Assembly: GCA_021396245.1 (NCBI GenBank)
Contig: WNYE01000003.1
Coordinates: 496,001 to 560,000, forward strand
Direction: 5' to 3'
Source of the DNA: Sporothrix humicola
Lineage: Eukaryota; Ascomycota; Sordariomycetes; Ophiostomatales; Ophiostomataceae
Length of the DNA: 64,000 nt
Part shown: piece after piece, positions 32,447 to 45,638 of the stretch
Layout: every line of letters begins with the position of its first letter
Position numbering within the stretch: position 1 is the stretch's first letter
Notes under the pieces: generated by a model
Database searches by the model: none
What the model was told of the DNA's origin: nothing
What the model saw: only the letters and a program-made list of their open reading frames with translations
Translations under genes and position numbers: made by a program

Positions 32447-33970
32447 GCTGGGCGGTAGTAGACTGTATATCTCCGGTCTTTGATGTTTTCTGTAGATGGT
32501 ATGCTTGTTGAATGGTATTGTCTGACGGAGTCTGATGGATGATGTCTTGTTTACTTTTGCGCATTTTGGGAAGCTCTCGAGAAAGCTCCAGGCAGTGCCC
32601 CACATGTGTTCCTGAGGCGCAGCCTGATTGGATGAGTCACCAAGCCGAGCTCCTGCCAGTTTGGAGAGTTTGGCACAGTTCTGGTGGGGGACGCCTGGGA
32701 GGACCCACTGTAATTTTTTCCTCCTGTTTCCCATAAATAAATTTTGGCGGCTCCAAATTTCTCCCCCTCTCCCTCTCTTCTTCTTTCCTTTCTCTCCTCG
32801 GGGATGCATCGCCCTCGTCAACGTCGCGCTTCCATGCTACAAACGGAAAAAGAGAACCACGAGAATGTTGAGAAGTCGAAGACGGCGACAATACGACTTT
32901 CGAGATTGACGACAACACAAACACTGAGGGTCGACTCCCACAGACACCTTGCCCTGAGACGAGCACGGCAAACGAAAAGAACCTATGTTGAAAAAGGACG
33001 GGAGTCTCAAAAGGGCTTCTTCCTTGGTCTCGGGGCCAGAGGGCGGTGGGAGTTTTCTTTCGATCGTGTAGTCGGTTTCGATTGTCTTGTTGTTGTCGCC
33101 ATCAACTCTCCTCACTCTCGTCTCTCTTTTTCGAGGAATCTTTCTTCTTGAGCATGAGAAAAAGTCGGTGAACAGCTTCATACACGTTGTCCTCTCTCGG
33201 GAGTTCAACTAGCCTGAAAGGGCCTTGCGCCACTGTGCGTCTGTGATTGGCATCAGAAAAGCAGGGGGAGGTGGGCACGAATGCAAAGACCCTGGGTCTT
33301 TGTTTCTCTGCTCTTCACCTTCTTCCTATGGGAGAGCCATCGCGAAGCTTTGTGGTCTTGGATCGTCTGTCCCTCTCGGGGGTCAGTCGAAAAGAGAAAA
33401 CACATTAGTTCGATGCGCGACGTGGGGCCTCGCATGCCTTTGGCCCTTTTGTCTTGTCTTTTATTGGCTCTCTTGCCCCCTTCTCCTCGTCTCTCCTTTC
33501 TTCCGTCTTCTCTCTTTTCTACCCTCTCCCTTGCACCATATGAAAATTCTGCCGTCCTTGAAAGAGGGCGGTAGGTCTGGTTGCAGGGAAGAGTGGCAGG
33601 GCTGGGAGAGATGGAGGATTGGGTTCACAGAGATTTGGAGAGTTGGGAACCACAAGAGTTCTCGATAAAGGTCGAGGAGGGGTGCCCAAAGGTTGTGCAC
33701 TACGAGGCCTCCATATTGCAATGCCGCTTATTCTTTCGAGGGCGATGCTTCCCCCCTATTTTTTCTTCCTCATGTGAGTTTATATATTCCCGAAAGACTG
33801 AAAGGAACGCCTATTTAGGGATACTGCTAACAGGTGTGGCCTCTGTCTCCGGACAAGAGGTGTGGTGTAGGTGTTTTGGGGGATTGGAGCTGGTTCAGGT
33901 AGCTGTCACTTTTAAATTGATCATGGATTTACATTATCATACAATATTTCGTGTCTATATACGTGCTCTT
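32447..33970. other. Convergent 3' regions of the CAX-like gene and HER2
   Basis: This 1.5-kb gap lies between two converging genes. It contains C/T-rich segments (32740-32810 and 33470-33530) and purine-rich ones, but no frame that looks like protein. It is long for a convergent spacer, so a small non-coding transcript is possible but unsupported. Confidence 0.5.
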
Positions 33971-35861
33971 CTATGGTTTTGTATTTGTCGTCGACACGCC
34001 CGTCCTTCTGTGCTTCTCGAGAGCCTCAATGTCTTCCGGCTTCTCAAAAGCAGCTGCCATGACCATCTCGGCCACTTTCAGCAAGCGGGCATCGTCAAAG
34101 AACTGGCCGATCAGCTGGAAGCCGGGGCAGAACGCGTCCTCTCCAGCTGTGCCGGCAGTGACCGTGTCCTTTGCTGGCATAGGAATGCTGATGGCTGGCA
34201 ACCCAGCCAGACTCGCCGGCACGGTAAACACGTCGTTGATATACGCGTCCACAGGCGACGGAGCAGCCTCCACGTCGGCCAGTCGTGGAGCAGGCGTCGG
34301 TGCTGTCGGGCACAGCAAAAAGTCGACCTGGGCAGGGCCGCGCTTGTCGGCCAAAGGCAGGCCTTCAGGCAAGCTGCTCAGGTCGATCGGAGCATCTCCC
34401 TCACCATCGCCCTTGTACACGCCTTCTTCATCGACTGGCGTATGGTCCCTCAGAGGGTTCGGCAGCTTGAAGACGGCGTCAAAGTCGCGCACAATGACGC
34501 GGCGCACGCGCTGGGCCTGGACAAAGTAGTTGTCGCGGGCGGAGGAGCTCAGGACATAGTTGCCCAGCAAAATACGGCGCTGGACTTCACGGCCCAGGCC
34601 TTGGCCTCGGACGCCTTCGTAGAGGACGGCCTCGTCTTCGGTCGCAGAATCGGGCGCCTTGGACGCGCCAAAGTCCACCTTGCCGTAGCGCACGCCATCG
34701 TATCGTGCCAGATTGGACGCCGCCTCGGCAGGGGCAATCACGTAGTAGGCCGACAGGGCGTGGCGTGTCGAAGGGAGGGAGACGGCGGCAATGGTCGCGC
34801 CCAGTCCTTGCAGACGCTCTGCTGCAGCCACCCAGGCCGTCCTTATCCGCGGGTCCAGCTCCTCAATGTTGTACTCGAGAGGGATGCCAAACGTGAGTCC
34901 TCTCAGGTCAGGCTGTGTCTTAGGCTGTGTCTTCTCAACTTCCCCGTAGCCCTCCCGCTCGCCGGCAATTCGCAGTCGCGACTCCAGCGTCAGAGATGTC
35001 GGATCTCGCTTGTCGTCCGACTCTTTCCACAGCCCGTTTGTGCCCTCGCTTCGCTCGCTGCTGCTGCCGCTGCTACCCACGATGAGTCGTCGTATCGGCC
35101 CCACCTCCTTGGCCAACAGCCCGACAGTGTCCAGACTGTTGGCATACGGCACCACGCCAAACCGCGACAGCATCCCATAGCTCGGCTTGAAACCGACGAC
35201 GCCGCAGTACGCCGCCGGCAGACGCACAGACCCGCCCGTGTCGGTGCCCAGCGCGACATCCGCGTCGCCCAGACGGACAGCCACGGCCGAGCCGCCAGAA
35301 CTGCCTCCCACAGACGTTGCATCGGGCGAGTCGGCCTGAACGCCTCCATAGTATGAGAATAAAGAATGAGAGCCCATGCCAAACTCGTCGAGATTGGCTT
35401 TGCCGACAACCTGTGCTCCCCTTTCTTTCAATTGGGTCACAATCGTCGCTTCAAATGGCGACTCGTAGTTTTGGAGGATGCGGGAGCCGCATGTCGTAGG
35501 ATCTGTGCCGAGCGTGGCGATGTTGTCCTTGACGGCGAGAGTAAATGTTGAGGAGGAGGTGGAGGGTGCGTCGGTTAGTTCTAGAAACAAAAGTCAGTCT
35601 TTGGTCTACAAGCTATAGAGGGCGGATCGACCCACGAGAGATGAACTGGTTCCATTCATTGGAGGATTGTGTCGCTGCAGAGGCCTTGTCTCTGACCGAA
35701 AGTGTTGTCGACAGGTACCGTCGGCTTTGTAAGAGCCATGCGCGCCCCCATATCGGCGTTCGTAACCGGTAGGGCGCGGATGTGTGTGAGAGAGGGAGGG
35801 AAGAGGATGACCGAAGAGAGGCTGTCCTCCTCTGGCAGAACTGCAGGATTGGCGCCGACAT
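33971..35861 (-). CDS. HER2: Mitochondrial glutamyl-tRNA(Gln) amidotransferase subunit A
   Basis: The enzyme makes Gln-tRNA(Gln) in mitochondria by transamidating Glu-tRNA(Gln). Two exons fit: 35861-35636 and 35580-33971, with a 55-bp intron (GTGGGT donor), giving 611 residues. The first about 75 residues are a Ser/Arg-rich presequence (many RR/RS pairs, few acidic residues before about residue 62). The amidase signature is complete: AVKDN with catalytic Lys93, the TSVGGSSGGSA serine loop (about 164-173), and GTDTGGSVRLPAAYCGVVGFK with the nucleophile Ser193. A Ser/Glu/Arg-rich insert (about 245-285) and other acidic loops make it longer than bacterial GatA. Frame and motif continuity support the splice. 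Next upstream is KAP95, read in the same direction. Confidence 0.92.
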
Positions 35862-37429
35862 CGTTGCAACTGAATAAATATTAAAACCCAATCCTACCCG
35901 GTACCAGTCGTAGACAGTACCCAAACCAAGTGCTGCCGTCAATTCGCCGTGCTTGTGGTCGTCGGGTCGTCGTTGTCGAAATTGAAGGTCCAGTGTCTCG
36001 GGTCTTGGTGGGATGACGTTAAAAATCCGAGCTTGGGCTTTGCGACAGTCACCAGAAAATAAAGTGGGGCCAAGCTTCAACGACAGCCTTGGAGAACCTG
36101 CACAAATGAAACTCACTTTGACAAAGAGGTCACCACTTATAAAAGAACAGAACGTGCACTTTTGACCATAAGTGTTGAAGTTTTAGCTTGAAGGAATATC
36201 CACGTAATTTTTATTTTGTATATTTATCTTGATCTTTTTTTATCAAAATATTTAATATATTTCCCGGAACTAAATTGACATCTTGTTTATTTACGACGAA
36301 GGTTTACAAGAGAAATCGTTGAACATTCGAATTTATTCCGTCTACATTCCGTATAACACGTCCTTTCTTGAAACGGCTGCTTTAAATAAAAAGAGCAAAA
36401 CAAACAACCTTCAGCAACTTCCCGTACTTCCGACGCCAGCTATAGCTTTCTACCTAAACGAGAACCCATCTGATCGAACCCATAAGAAGAGACATGAACA
36501 AAATAGCAAGAGTAAACAAGAAGCATCATAAGTCATTAAACGCATCGCATGTATAGCGTGCAGGCATCGTATAAGATGGACAAATGCGTCTCATAGGAGA
36601 CAAGATGGAAAGACCGACATGAGGTCGCTAACATGAGACTGGACATCACGGACATGACTTTTTAGATATTTTTTGAATTGTGGGATTTGTGTGTATAAGA
36701 TTTGTGTGGGTTGCTGTGAATGTGTGATTGTTTGATTGTGTGTGTATGCTTTCCGTTATATTATCCTGGTGTTTGGGGGACGGGGGTTTGTTTTTCTCTA
36801 CATGACGTGGGATTCATTCCCTGACCAAAAAGTATCATTCACTTTTGGCCGGGTATGTTACATTGGATCGTTCGCCTCTATCAAATGACTCAAAAGAAAA
36901 AAAGAGAACAAAAAAGGAATTGGGGGAATTGTGAAGGGAATCGCAGAGCAGAAAATGTGCTGGGAATAGGGATACATGGTTACAATGGGTTACATGATGG
37001 GGTATGGGTTTTGAAAATGAGACTGACACTGGGCATAGCATAGACCGAGTAAATGAGGATGGAAACATAGAAGATAGAATAAAGAAAAGTACAAACGGTG
37101 TATATGTGACATGAAGTTTAAAAGAAAAGGGAAAGGGTGAATGTGCAGTGAGTGTGGCGCAGAATTAGAGAAGGATAGAGGGAGACGGGGGAAGAGAATG
37201 AGAAAAAGAGAGAAAAAGGAGTAGGCATAACTCAACCGAAGATGGGGGAAGGATAGAAATGTTGAGGGTATAACGGGTTGCGCGCCACCGGATATGAAAT
37301 AAGAAAGCCCCATCGCTTCAAGACCAAATACGAAACCAGAAATGATGACCAAACCAGCCAAAACCCCTTTCATGATCTCGTGTTTTGTCCGTTGTCGTTA
37401 TGTTATGCCTGCCAACCAAGCTAGTCGAC
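35862..37429. other. HER2 promoter and KAP95 3' flank
   Basis: The 1.6-kb spacer is A/T-rich around 36175-36420 and holds no convincing gene. The part next to 37430 contains purine-rich, KAP95 3' untranslated-like sequence. Confidence 0.5.
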
Positions 37430-40400
37430 TTATGCCTGGATGACGTTGGTCGTGCCGCCGATCTGGCGCTTGACGAGCTCGCGAGCCCACCGGGCCGTCT
37501 CGACCGTGCGCGACGAGTACTCGCGGTTGGTGCGCGTCTCCTTGATAAGGCGCAGCACCCAGTCTTGCCGCAGAGCCTCGGTCAGCTGGCCGTTGGGGAA
37601 CGCCTCAGCGAGGTCACCGATCACACCCATGGCCGACCGCATGAGCGACTCGCTGCGGTTGCCGTCGTTGGCGAGGACGTTAAGGAGCTGGAAGATCGGC
37701 TGGACGTACGGCTGGAGAGCCTCGGCTGGGAGTTGTTAGTACGGTAACGCAACGAAAGATAACTGATACGAGAAAGGGAACTCACTCTTCTGGCTGGAGG
37801 TCATAGCACCAATAATACCGCCCCAAGCGTCCATAATACCCTCGCGCAGGGAAATAATGTAGTCGAACATCTCGTAGCTGCCATCGTTGCCGGCGGTAAC
37901 GGTCGCGGCCTGCTGCAAGACCTGTGCGACCACTGACAGGTACGTCTCAAAGTGGCCGCCAATAGCGCCAGCAATGTCGCCGAAGCACTGCAGGATAGCA
38001 GGCTTGAACTGGTTCGACAGTGTCGTACTCTGTGTGTTGTTAGTACACCTAGTCAAAATAAAACGGAAAGGAAAGAATATACTCACGCTCAGGTTGGTCA
38101 GCAGGTAGTTCATGAAGGAATCGCACCACGGCTGGCTGCGCATGCCCATCGAGCGAGTAATGTCGCTGACGAGGCCAATAGCCATCGAGCACAGGCTCGA
38201 CTCTTCCTGGTTGTCGAGTGCCTTGATCAGGAACGGCGAGAACGCGTCCATGTACTTGACAAAGTCCTCCTCCAGCGCGTTGGCCAAGCTGCCGATAGCA
38301 GCAAAGACAGCCTCGGGCACCGACGATTTGCCGCCCGAGTTCTGCAGGATCTGGATCAGTGCAGACATCATGCGATCGCCCTGGGGTGCGATCTCCTTGT
38401 CAAGACGGCTGATGATGGCCTGCAGGACCGTGCAGAGACTTGTCTGCATGTCCTCGAGTGTGATCTTGTCCTCGACGCTGACGACCTGGCTCTGCAGAGG
38501 GATGGTCTCCTCGAGACGCTTCAGGATGACGTCCGACAGCTGAGCAATGTCCTGCAGGCTGTCCTGGGCGGCGTTGACGACAAAGGTGTTGAGTACCTCG
38601 TAGGCAGCGGTGCGCACAGCGGGCTCGGCACCGGCCTCAGCGGCCGTGACCGACAGCAGCTGCGTGACGCTCTGTGTGAAGTGAGGCGTCAGAGGGTTCT
38701 GGGCAGCACCGGGCTCGCCAGCGAAACGCTCCGCCAGGTTCATCAGCGCCCAACAGCACGATGCTGCCATCTTGGGGCTGCTCATCAGGCCGCGGAACAG
38801 CGACTCGATAAGGGGGTTAAGGTGTGTGGCAGGGTCGATAGCGTGGGGGCAGTTCTCGGTGATACGGCCAAGTGTGAAAGCAGTCGAGTCGCGGACCTGG
38901 ATGGACGGGTCGTCAATCATGGAAATCAGGATACCCAGTGCCGACTGGATAATGGGCTCGAGAACGGCGTCACCGGGACCCTCCATAATCGCACCAAACG
39001 CCGACACGGCAGCGTCGCGCTGGTGCCAGTCCTCGTGCCGCAGGTTTGACTCGACAAACTGGATGACGTGGGGGATGATAGTGGGGCCGACGGCCTGGGC
39101 GTAGAGGGTCAAGCACTGGTAGGCAGCGCGCGAAATGTTGTACTCGTCGTCCGCAGCATCCTCATCCTGCTTGGTAAGGAGGATGAGCAGCGCGGGCACG
39201 ACCTCGCTGGTGGCGACACGGGCAAAGTTGTAGAAGGGGCGCAGCTGGTCCTGGTCCTCGACGGGGCCGACCTGTGCGTTGTCGTCCTCGATGGCAATCT
39301 CCTCCTCGCAAACGGTGCTCCAGAACTCGACAGCGAGCTTGGCAACGTCCTCGTCGTCTGACTTCATGCCCATAATGGTCAGGCCAAACAGAGCCTTCTC
39401 CATGTAGTAGCGCATGTTGTCGTAGTAGAGGGCCATAATGCGGTTCAAGCAGCCGAAAGCGCCCTGCTGGATCCGGCTGTCGGATGCCTGTGTTGCCTCG
39501 CACACAACCTGCATAATGTAGTTGCGCTCACCCTCGTGCTTGAAGTTGTTGCCGACGAACTCGAGCGAGTCGCTGAGGGCAGTGATGGCGGCGAAGCGCA
39601 CATCGTTGTTTGTCTCCTCCTTGCGGGCGCCCTGGACGACGGCCGTCAGGATAGAGTTGGAGAAGCCGATCAGGCTGGCGCGCAGCTCGGTGTCTTGGCT
39701 TTCGCAGATGAAGCCGATTGTGGTGAGCGAGGCCTGCTTTTGGTGGGCCTCGCCCTGGCTGACGTTCTGGACGAGTGTGGGCATCAGCTCGGGCCATTGG
39801 TCACGCGGTAGCTCGATAGCGCCGATGGCGGCGACGACCTGTGCGGCGGCCTGGCCGGCCTGGCTGTTGGTGGAGGACAGAGTTTGCAGGGTAAGATTCT
39901 TGATATTTGTCTTTGTGTCCTGGTCGGTCTGCTGGAGCCATTTTGCTTGGAGTTCGGCCTGGCGGGCTGGGTCGCGACCTGTGAAGGCGTTCTTGAGGGC
40001 AATACCGGCGGCGGCACGAATGTGTCCTTGGGCATCCTCCTTGGCGAGCTCCTGGACGAGCGTGGCAAGGTAGAGGGACTGTAGAGGAGAAGGGACAAAC
40101 GTTAGTAAACAAACGACAAGACGGGGCACGACGATGTGCTTTCGAGAAAGGGGAAGGATTGGGGACGTACGAAGTTGGTGGCCGCGGCCTGCTCGAGCTG
40201 CTGCTCAGCATGTTGACGCAACGCGTTGTCTGTGAGGTCTCAGTTAGCAGGTGATGGACATATGAATGCAAGTTTGGTACATAACGCGAGCAGCCAGTCG
40301 TGAAGCATCCCCATGCGCAGAACGGCGAAAAAACAGCCAGTGCATCTGGATGCATTGGACTCCTGCCGCGGACGGCACGACGGCACGAGGATAGGCAACG

Positions 40401-40650
40401 GCGCGTCGCGGCGCGTCACCATCGCATCACTTTGTGCCTCCATCGCCACGGACGACTCTTCTCCATCTGAACTCCATTCTTCTTGCATTTTTTGGCCTCA
40501 TCTCGTGTTGGGGCGCGCCGTTGTTGGGTGGGAGGGAGCTTCGCGAAAACAAACAACCACCGCCAAAAGGGGGGCAAAAAACAGCGTCAAAAACGTACCG
40601 GGTGACAACGAGTTGGTCAGGATTGTGTTGATGTCCGAGTTTCCGTCCAT
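37430..40650 (-). CDS. KAP95: Importin subunit beta-1 (karyopherin beta, HEAT repeats)
   Basis: This nuclear import receptor carries importin-alpha-bound cargo through nuclear pores and is released by RanGTP. Five exons fit: 40650-40599, 40229-40171, 40078-38087, 38029-37786 and 37725-37430, giving 880 residues. The introns are 369, 92, 57 and 60 bp; the first is long for this window. The protein begins MDGNSDINTILTNSLSP and is built of HEAT repeats throughout, as expected for importin beta: examples are IQVRDSTAFTLGRITENCPH and GVIGDLAEAFPNGQL near the C-terminus. The acidic loop typical of HEAT repeat 8 is seen as the DEDAADDE stretch or a neighbouring one. All junctions keep frame. Length and composition match the family. 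Confidence 0.93.
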
Positions 40651-43091
40651 TGTGTTCGAATTTCAGAAATCTAGGGTTTGGATTCTGTCGCGTGTTCGTG
40701 TGGGAGGGCTTTGTCGATGTCCGTCCCTACTCGAAGGTGGTCAAGTCGTGGGTAGGGGGGAAGAGAAAGGGAAGAGAGGGTTTGAGGTTTGGAGGATTGG
40801 AGGTTGCAGTTTGTAGGTGAGAAAAAACTAAGGAAAAAGGTGGGCGTGGCCTCTGTGTGGGGTGCTAAAAGCAAATAGAAGCAAGCAACAACAGCAGGCG
40901 GGGGCAACAGCTAGTTGAAAACAAAAGGAGACAAAAGAAAGCCGGAACCTGGCGTGAAAGAATGGGTGATGTCTGGTTGGGTTTGTCGTAGAAAGGAGAG
41001 TCGAGATGGGTGCACCCGTTGCGTCAGGTATTTCGAAAAGGAGACAAGGCTAGATGGAAGTTGAAGGAGGAAGAGAAAGATTGGAAGAGGGAGGGAGGAA
41101 AGCGAGAGAAGGAGAAGGAGAGAGACGATGTTTGGTTGGTGCCAAAAGGAGGTGAAGGCAAGGAAGGTGCGGGCGGGCTAGGCTCGCTAGGCTTTGAAGG
41201 CGCTACTGTCCCCTATTTCTGCGGCGTTCTTTCCCCAATTTACGAGGTATTACAGCTGTCGTCAACGAGCCCCGGACTTTCCTTGTTGGTTCTCTTTGGT
41301 TGCCAATGCCAGAACAAAGTGGGTATTTTGCAGGAAAAAAGTAGAGAATAAAAACAAAAACAAACGCAAATGGAGGCAAGCTCAAATGAGACGAAATGAG
41401 GAAGGAGCCGGGGCTAATTGGCGACAAAAAGCGGAAAGAGAGACTGAGCTCTTTGCCCTACGAACTCGACCGCTTCTTGCCTTGTGAGGCAGGAACGGTT
41501 CGAGATACTCGTCGAGGAAAGAACGATGGACACGACACATATTACTCTCTGTGACAAGCAAAACACTCAAAGATTGGCAGCGGCGGCCGCCTGTTACAGC
41601 AGGCTGCAGCGGTCAAGGCAAGAGCCGCAAAGGCGTCCCGGCACTGAAGGCCCTCGAGACCTTCAAAAGCGCCAGGCGGGAACGACAGGTCAGTGGAAAG
41701 AAGCGAGTTTGGTTGGCTGGCGGTATTCGCACAGTGCACTTTGTCCAGCACTAGGCAGAGCAAACAGGCTGTCAGAGGGGCGAAAACGACCTAGCTCCAG
41801 CCAAATCAGCCAGTTTCCAGCGCCCCATTAGCCCCGTAAATTGGTGGGTTCATTACGGCATACAGCGCGAAAAACAGTGCAATTTGGCGTAAAAAGTCGC
41901 TGCGTAAATACGAAAGAGGGACTTGACTGCTGGGCAACGGGACTCACCGCAAAGCGAGACGCGTTTTTTTCCTGAAGCGGGGACTGCGCAAGTAAACAAT
42001 GGGAGGGGCATTTCAAAGGTGAGGGTAAATTCAGGACGAAAAAAAGATGCGGAAAACGATTCTTCAATTTGTGCATTTTAGGGCATCATTATCTGCACGG
42101 TTTTAAAAGGATGCAGCATGCACGACCAACCATTGCTGCAGCGGTCTCTGGAAGTCTGGTGCTGGATGCTCCTTCCCTGCTGGCTCGTTTTGTGGCTCTT
42201 TGTTTTGTTTGTTTGTGATGGTGGGGCTCCTGTGCGCAAAGGGAGACGAGAGAAGGAAAGAGCGAGGAGGGGTTGAGAGATTGACATTAAGAGGATGACT
42301 GGCGGCAGCGCCCAGGCGGCCCCACACTGTGTGCAGACAGTACAATACAGTACGACTCGACGACAGGCGAGAAGCGACGGCGCAAGGGGAATGACTCAAG
42401 CCCTGTGGACTGTGGCCAACAGAATATTTTCACATGGAAAGGGATGGATGGTACTGTCGCCTTGCGAGGCGGACGGCACTTTCATAGGTGAGACCAAGCT
42501 GAGCGAATGGGTGTGGTGGCTCTGAGACTTGAAGAAATCATACAGTCGGTGTAAGATGCTGTTCCTTCCTTACGAAGACACACAAATATTTGCATATAAA
42601 AGTACATTGGGCTCTGTTGGTGATGGCATAAACCTTGAATTTCGCTATTGATATATGCCATTTTTCGTTTTATCATTTTGATGACTTTGATAATGCTAAT
42701 GTTGCAGCTGGACCCCTACTTTTCTGGGCATTTTTTCGTTCCTTTTTGAAATCCCATTCTTGTCTCAGACAAACACTGCCTCCTTTTAAGACATGAAAAA
42801 CACCCCTGAAACGTCCCTGAATGTGTGCAAATACAATAAAAATAAAAAAGGAGAGAAACAAAGGATACACCAGCAAGGCACAGTAATGATGAACGACGAA
42901 CAACGAATAACACTTTTGACTTGTTTCGACTTGAACTTTTGACTGCCATGAGTCCGTCTCGTCGTTTTGATTTCGATTTTGAATTTTTAATTCTTCAAAC
43001 ACGGATGTTTGTTTTCCTTTTGATTTTCATGAATGTTTTCGGGGCTGTCGAGACCTTGCTCGATATCATCGGGCGGCGTTATCGACAGTTC
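40651..43091. other. KAP95 promoter and LEU4 3' flank
   Basis: The 2.4-kb spacer has no convincing gene. The KAP95 leader side is purine-rich on the + strand (about 41010-41140), i.e. pyrimidine-rich on the gene's strand. The last 500 bp before 43091 are A/T-richer and probably the LEU4 3' flank. Confidence 0.5.
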
Positions 43092-45229
43092 CTAAAACAT
43101 CGACTCGGCCTGAGCCTCCAGGCTCTGGATGATCTTGGGGGTCTTGGTGGCGGAGCCATTCGAGGGAGCGGCGGCGGCGCCGTTGCCGTTCTCCAGGTCC
43201 AGCTCCTTGCTCAGGGAGCGTGTAGGGACAGGGCGGGCAATCTGGGGCGAGCCGGGCGCGCTGGCCATGAACTGGGGGCGTTAGTGACTGCGAGCGAAGC
43301 GAGGACAAAAAGAAAAGGGACATACATTAGAGGCCGCCGACAGGACGGCGTGCAGGGACGAGGTCAGGACGTCCTCGTGGAGGCCGACGCCCCAGACCTT
43401 TTGGTTGGTGCCGGTGGTGCACTCGATGTAGGTGGCGGCGCGGACGTCACGGCCGCGGCCAACGGCGTGCTCCTTGTAGTCGTGGACCTCGAGGTCGGTG
43501 CCAATAATCGGCTTGAGGGCGGCGGCCAGCGACGAGATAGGACCCGTGCCGCGGCCCGAGAGGTGGTGCTCCTCGCCGTTGATGAGGAGGACGCCGTCAA
43601 AGACACGCTTCATGTTCTTTGTGTCCTGGGTGCGGCCGGGCGCGGGCGGGGCCGGGCTCGTGGTGCGGTCGGGCAGGATCTTGTAGTCGACGAGGCCAAA
43701 GCGGCGGTTTTCTTTCAAGAAATAAGTCGTCTCGAACAGCTCCGTAATCTCGACAGGCAGCAGCTCGCGGCCGCGGGTCTCGGCCATGCGCTGGACGGTC
43801 TGCGAGAAGTCGACCTGCAGGCCGCGCGGCAGGTCGAGGTGCAGGTACTGCTGGATGATCCAGGCGGCGCCGCCCTTGCCGCTCTGCGAGTTGACCCGAA
43901 TAACAGCTTGGTAGTCGCGGCCGATGTCGTGGGGGTCCAGGGGCAGGTAGGGCACCTGCCAGTGGCCGGTGGCGTCGACGCCGTTCTTCTCGCGCAGCTG
44001 GAATCCCTTCTTGATGGCGTCCTGGTGCGAGCCGCTGAAGGCGCACACGACCAGGGATCCGCCGTAGGGCGCACGCGGGTGCACGGGGATCTTGTTGCAG
44101 ATCTCGACGATGCCAATGACCTTGTTGAGGTCCGAAAAGTCAATGTTGGGCGTGACGCCCTGCGTGTACAGGTTCAGGCCCAGCGTGACCAGGTCGACGT
44201 TGCCCGTGCGCTCGCCGTTGCCAAACAGACAGCCCTCGACACGGTCGGCGCCGGCCATTTGCGCCAGCTCAGCGGCCGCGACGGCACAGCCGCGGTCGTT
44301 GTGGGGGTGCAGAGACACGCAGATAGTCTCGCGATTCGAAATGTTGCGGCAGAAATACTCGATCTGGTCGGCGTAGACGTTGGGCGTGGCCACCTCGACG
44401 GTCGCCGGCAGGTTGAAGATGATGGGCTGCTCGACGCTCGGCCCCCAGGCGGCCTTGACGGCCTCGCAGACCTGTACTGTAAAGTCCAGGCGCGTGTCCG
44501 AGAACGTCTCGGGGCTGAACTCGAAGGCCCACTCCGTCGCGCGGACGGCCGGATCCGGGCTGTCCTTGGTCAGAGAGCGCACCAGGCGCGCGCATCTCGT
44601 GGCCAGCTCCAGGGTCTCCTCCTCGGTAAAGTTGAACACGATGCGTCTGAAGCACTCGCTGGTGGCCAGGTAGATGTGAATGATGGCCTTTTTCGCGCCG
44701 TGGACCGACTCGATCGTGCGCTTGATCAGGTCTTCGCGGCACGGCGACAGAACTTGGAGGTAGACATCGTCGGGGACGGCGCCGGGGGTCTCGATCAGGC
44801 GGCGGGTAAAGTCGAAGTCGGTCTGCGAGGCCGAGGGGAAGGACACCTCGATCTCCTTGTAGCCCAGGTCGGTCAGCAGCTTAAAGTACTGCCACTTCTC
44901 GTCGCCGTTCATGGGGTCAACCAGGCTCTGGTTACCGTCGCGCAGATCAGTCGATAGCCATCTCGGCGCCTTGTCGATGGTCTTGTTGGGCCATTGGCGG
45001 TCCGGCAGATTTACTGGCGGAAACGGCTTGTATTTTGTGGAGGGATCTTTGAGCCTGGTGTGGGAAGACGAGTTAGAGAAAAAGAAAACAAATTTTGGGA
45101 GCAGACGGGATCACGAAGCCGGTGCCGGAGCACACGCGAAAGAATCGAGAAATGCGATTCGAGAATGCGCCGAGGGGTAAAAGAGACGACAGGGGTAGAG
45201 GAAAGCAAGGCCAGGACTTACATAGGCAT
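43092..45229 (-). CDS. LEU4: 2-isopropylmalate synthase
   Basis: The enzyme condenses 2-ketoisovalerate and acetyl-CoA, the first committed step of leucine synthesis. Three exons fit: 45229-45222 (8 bases), 45054-43326 and 43271-43092, with introns of 167 and 54 bp, giving 638 residues. The tiny first exon supplies M-P and two bases of a third codon; the joined N-terminus MPMLKDPSTKYKPF matches the family. The TIM-barrel has LSTDLRDGNQSL with the metal Asp and SLHPHNDRGCAVAAAELA with the metal His pair, and GNGERTGN. The C-terminal regulatory domain (leucine feedback) follows, with a Ser/Pro/Ala-rich tail at about 580-638. A TGAGTCA lies about 410 bp upstream. No presequence is evident. Family identity is certain; the microexon is the least secure part. 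Confidence 0.93.
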
Positions 45230-45638
45230 TTTGGCGGGATGTGGACGTTGCCAAAACAGAATAGAGGAAAATGTGAGAAGATGACAAGATTATGTCAAGG
45301 GGAGGAAAGTTTCGATGTTGGGCACTTCGGGTAGAAAGCAGAGAACAATTGGGCGTGGAGGTTTTTAGTTTCTGGGAGGAGGGGACTTGATGGAACGGCC
45401 TTTGGGATTTTTGGTGAGTTTTGGTGAGGGGGCGAGGAATGACACAAGCAAAAAAGTTTTGACTGGGGGAGGCAAAATTTGGTAGAAGTAGTCTGGTCTG
45501 GTTGAAGCTGGTGAGCAACGGTTTGAAGACGGCGAGCCAAGCTCTCTTTAAGTCGACCAAATTCGGGGACAAAACAAACAAGAATCAGAGAACAAAGTAG
45601 AGAAGGCTGAAGGAGTTGGAAATTCCCGAAGCCGAGTC

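Noticed and set aside
33581..35356. Long + strand frame of 591 codons
   Set aside because: Antisense shadow of HER2; no domain and no reasonable start.
42921..44957. Long + strand frame of 678 codons
   Set aside because: It is the antisense shadow of LEU4, whose minus-strand product has all catalytic motifs; G/C-rich third positions keep the opposite frame open.
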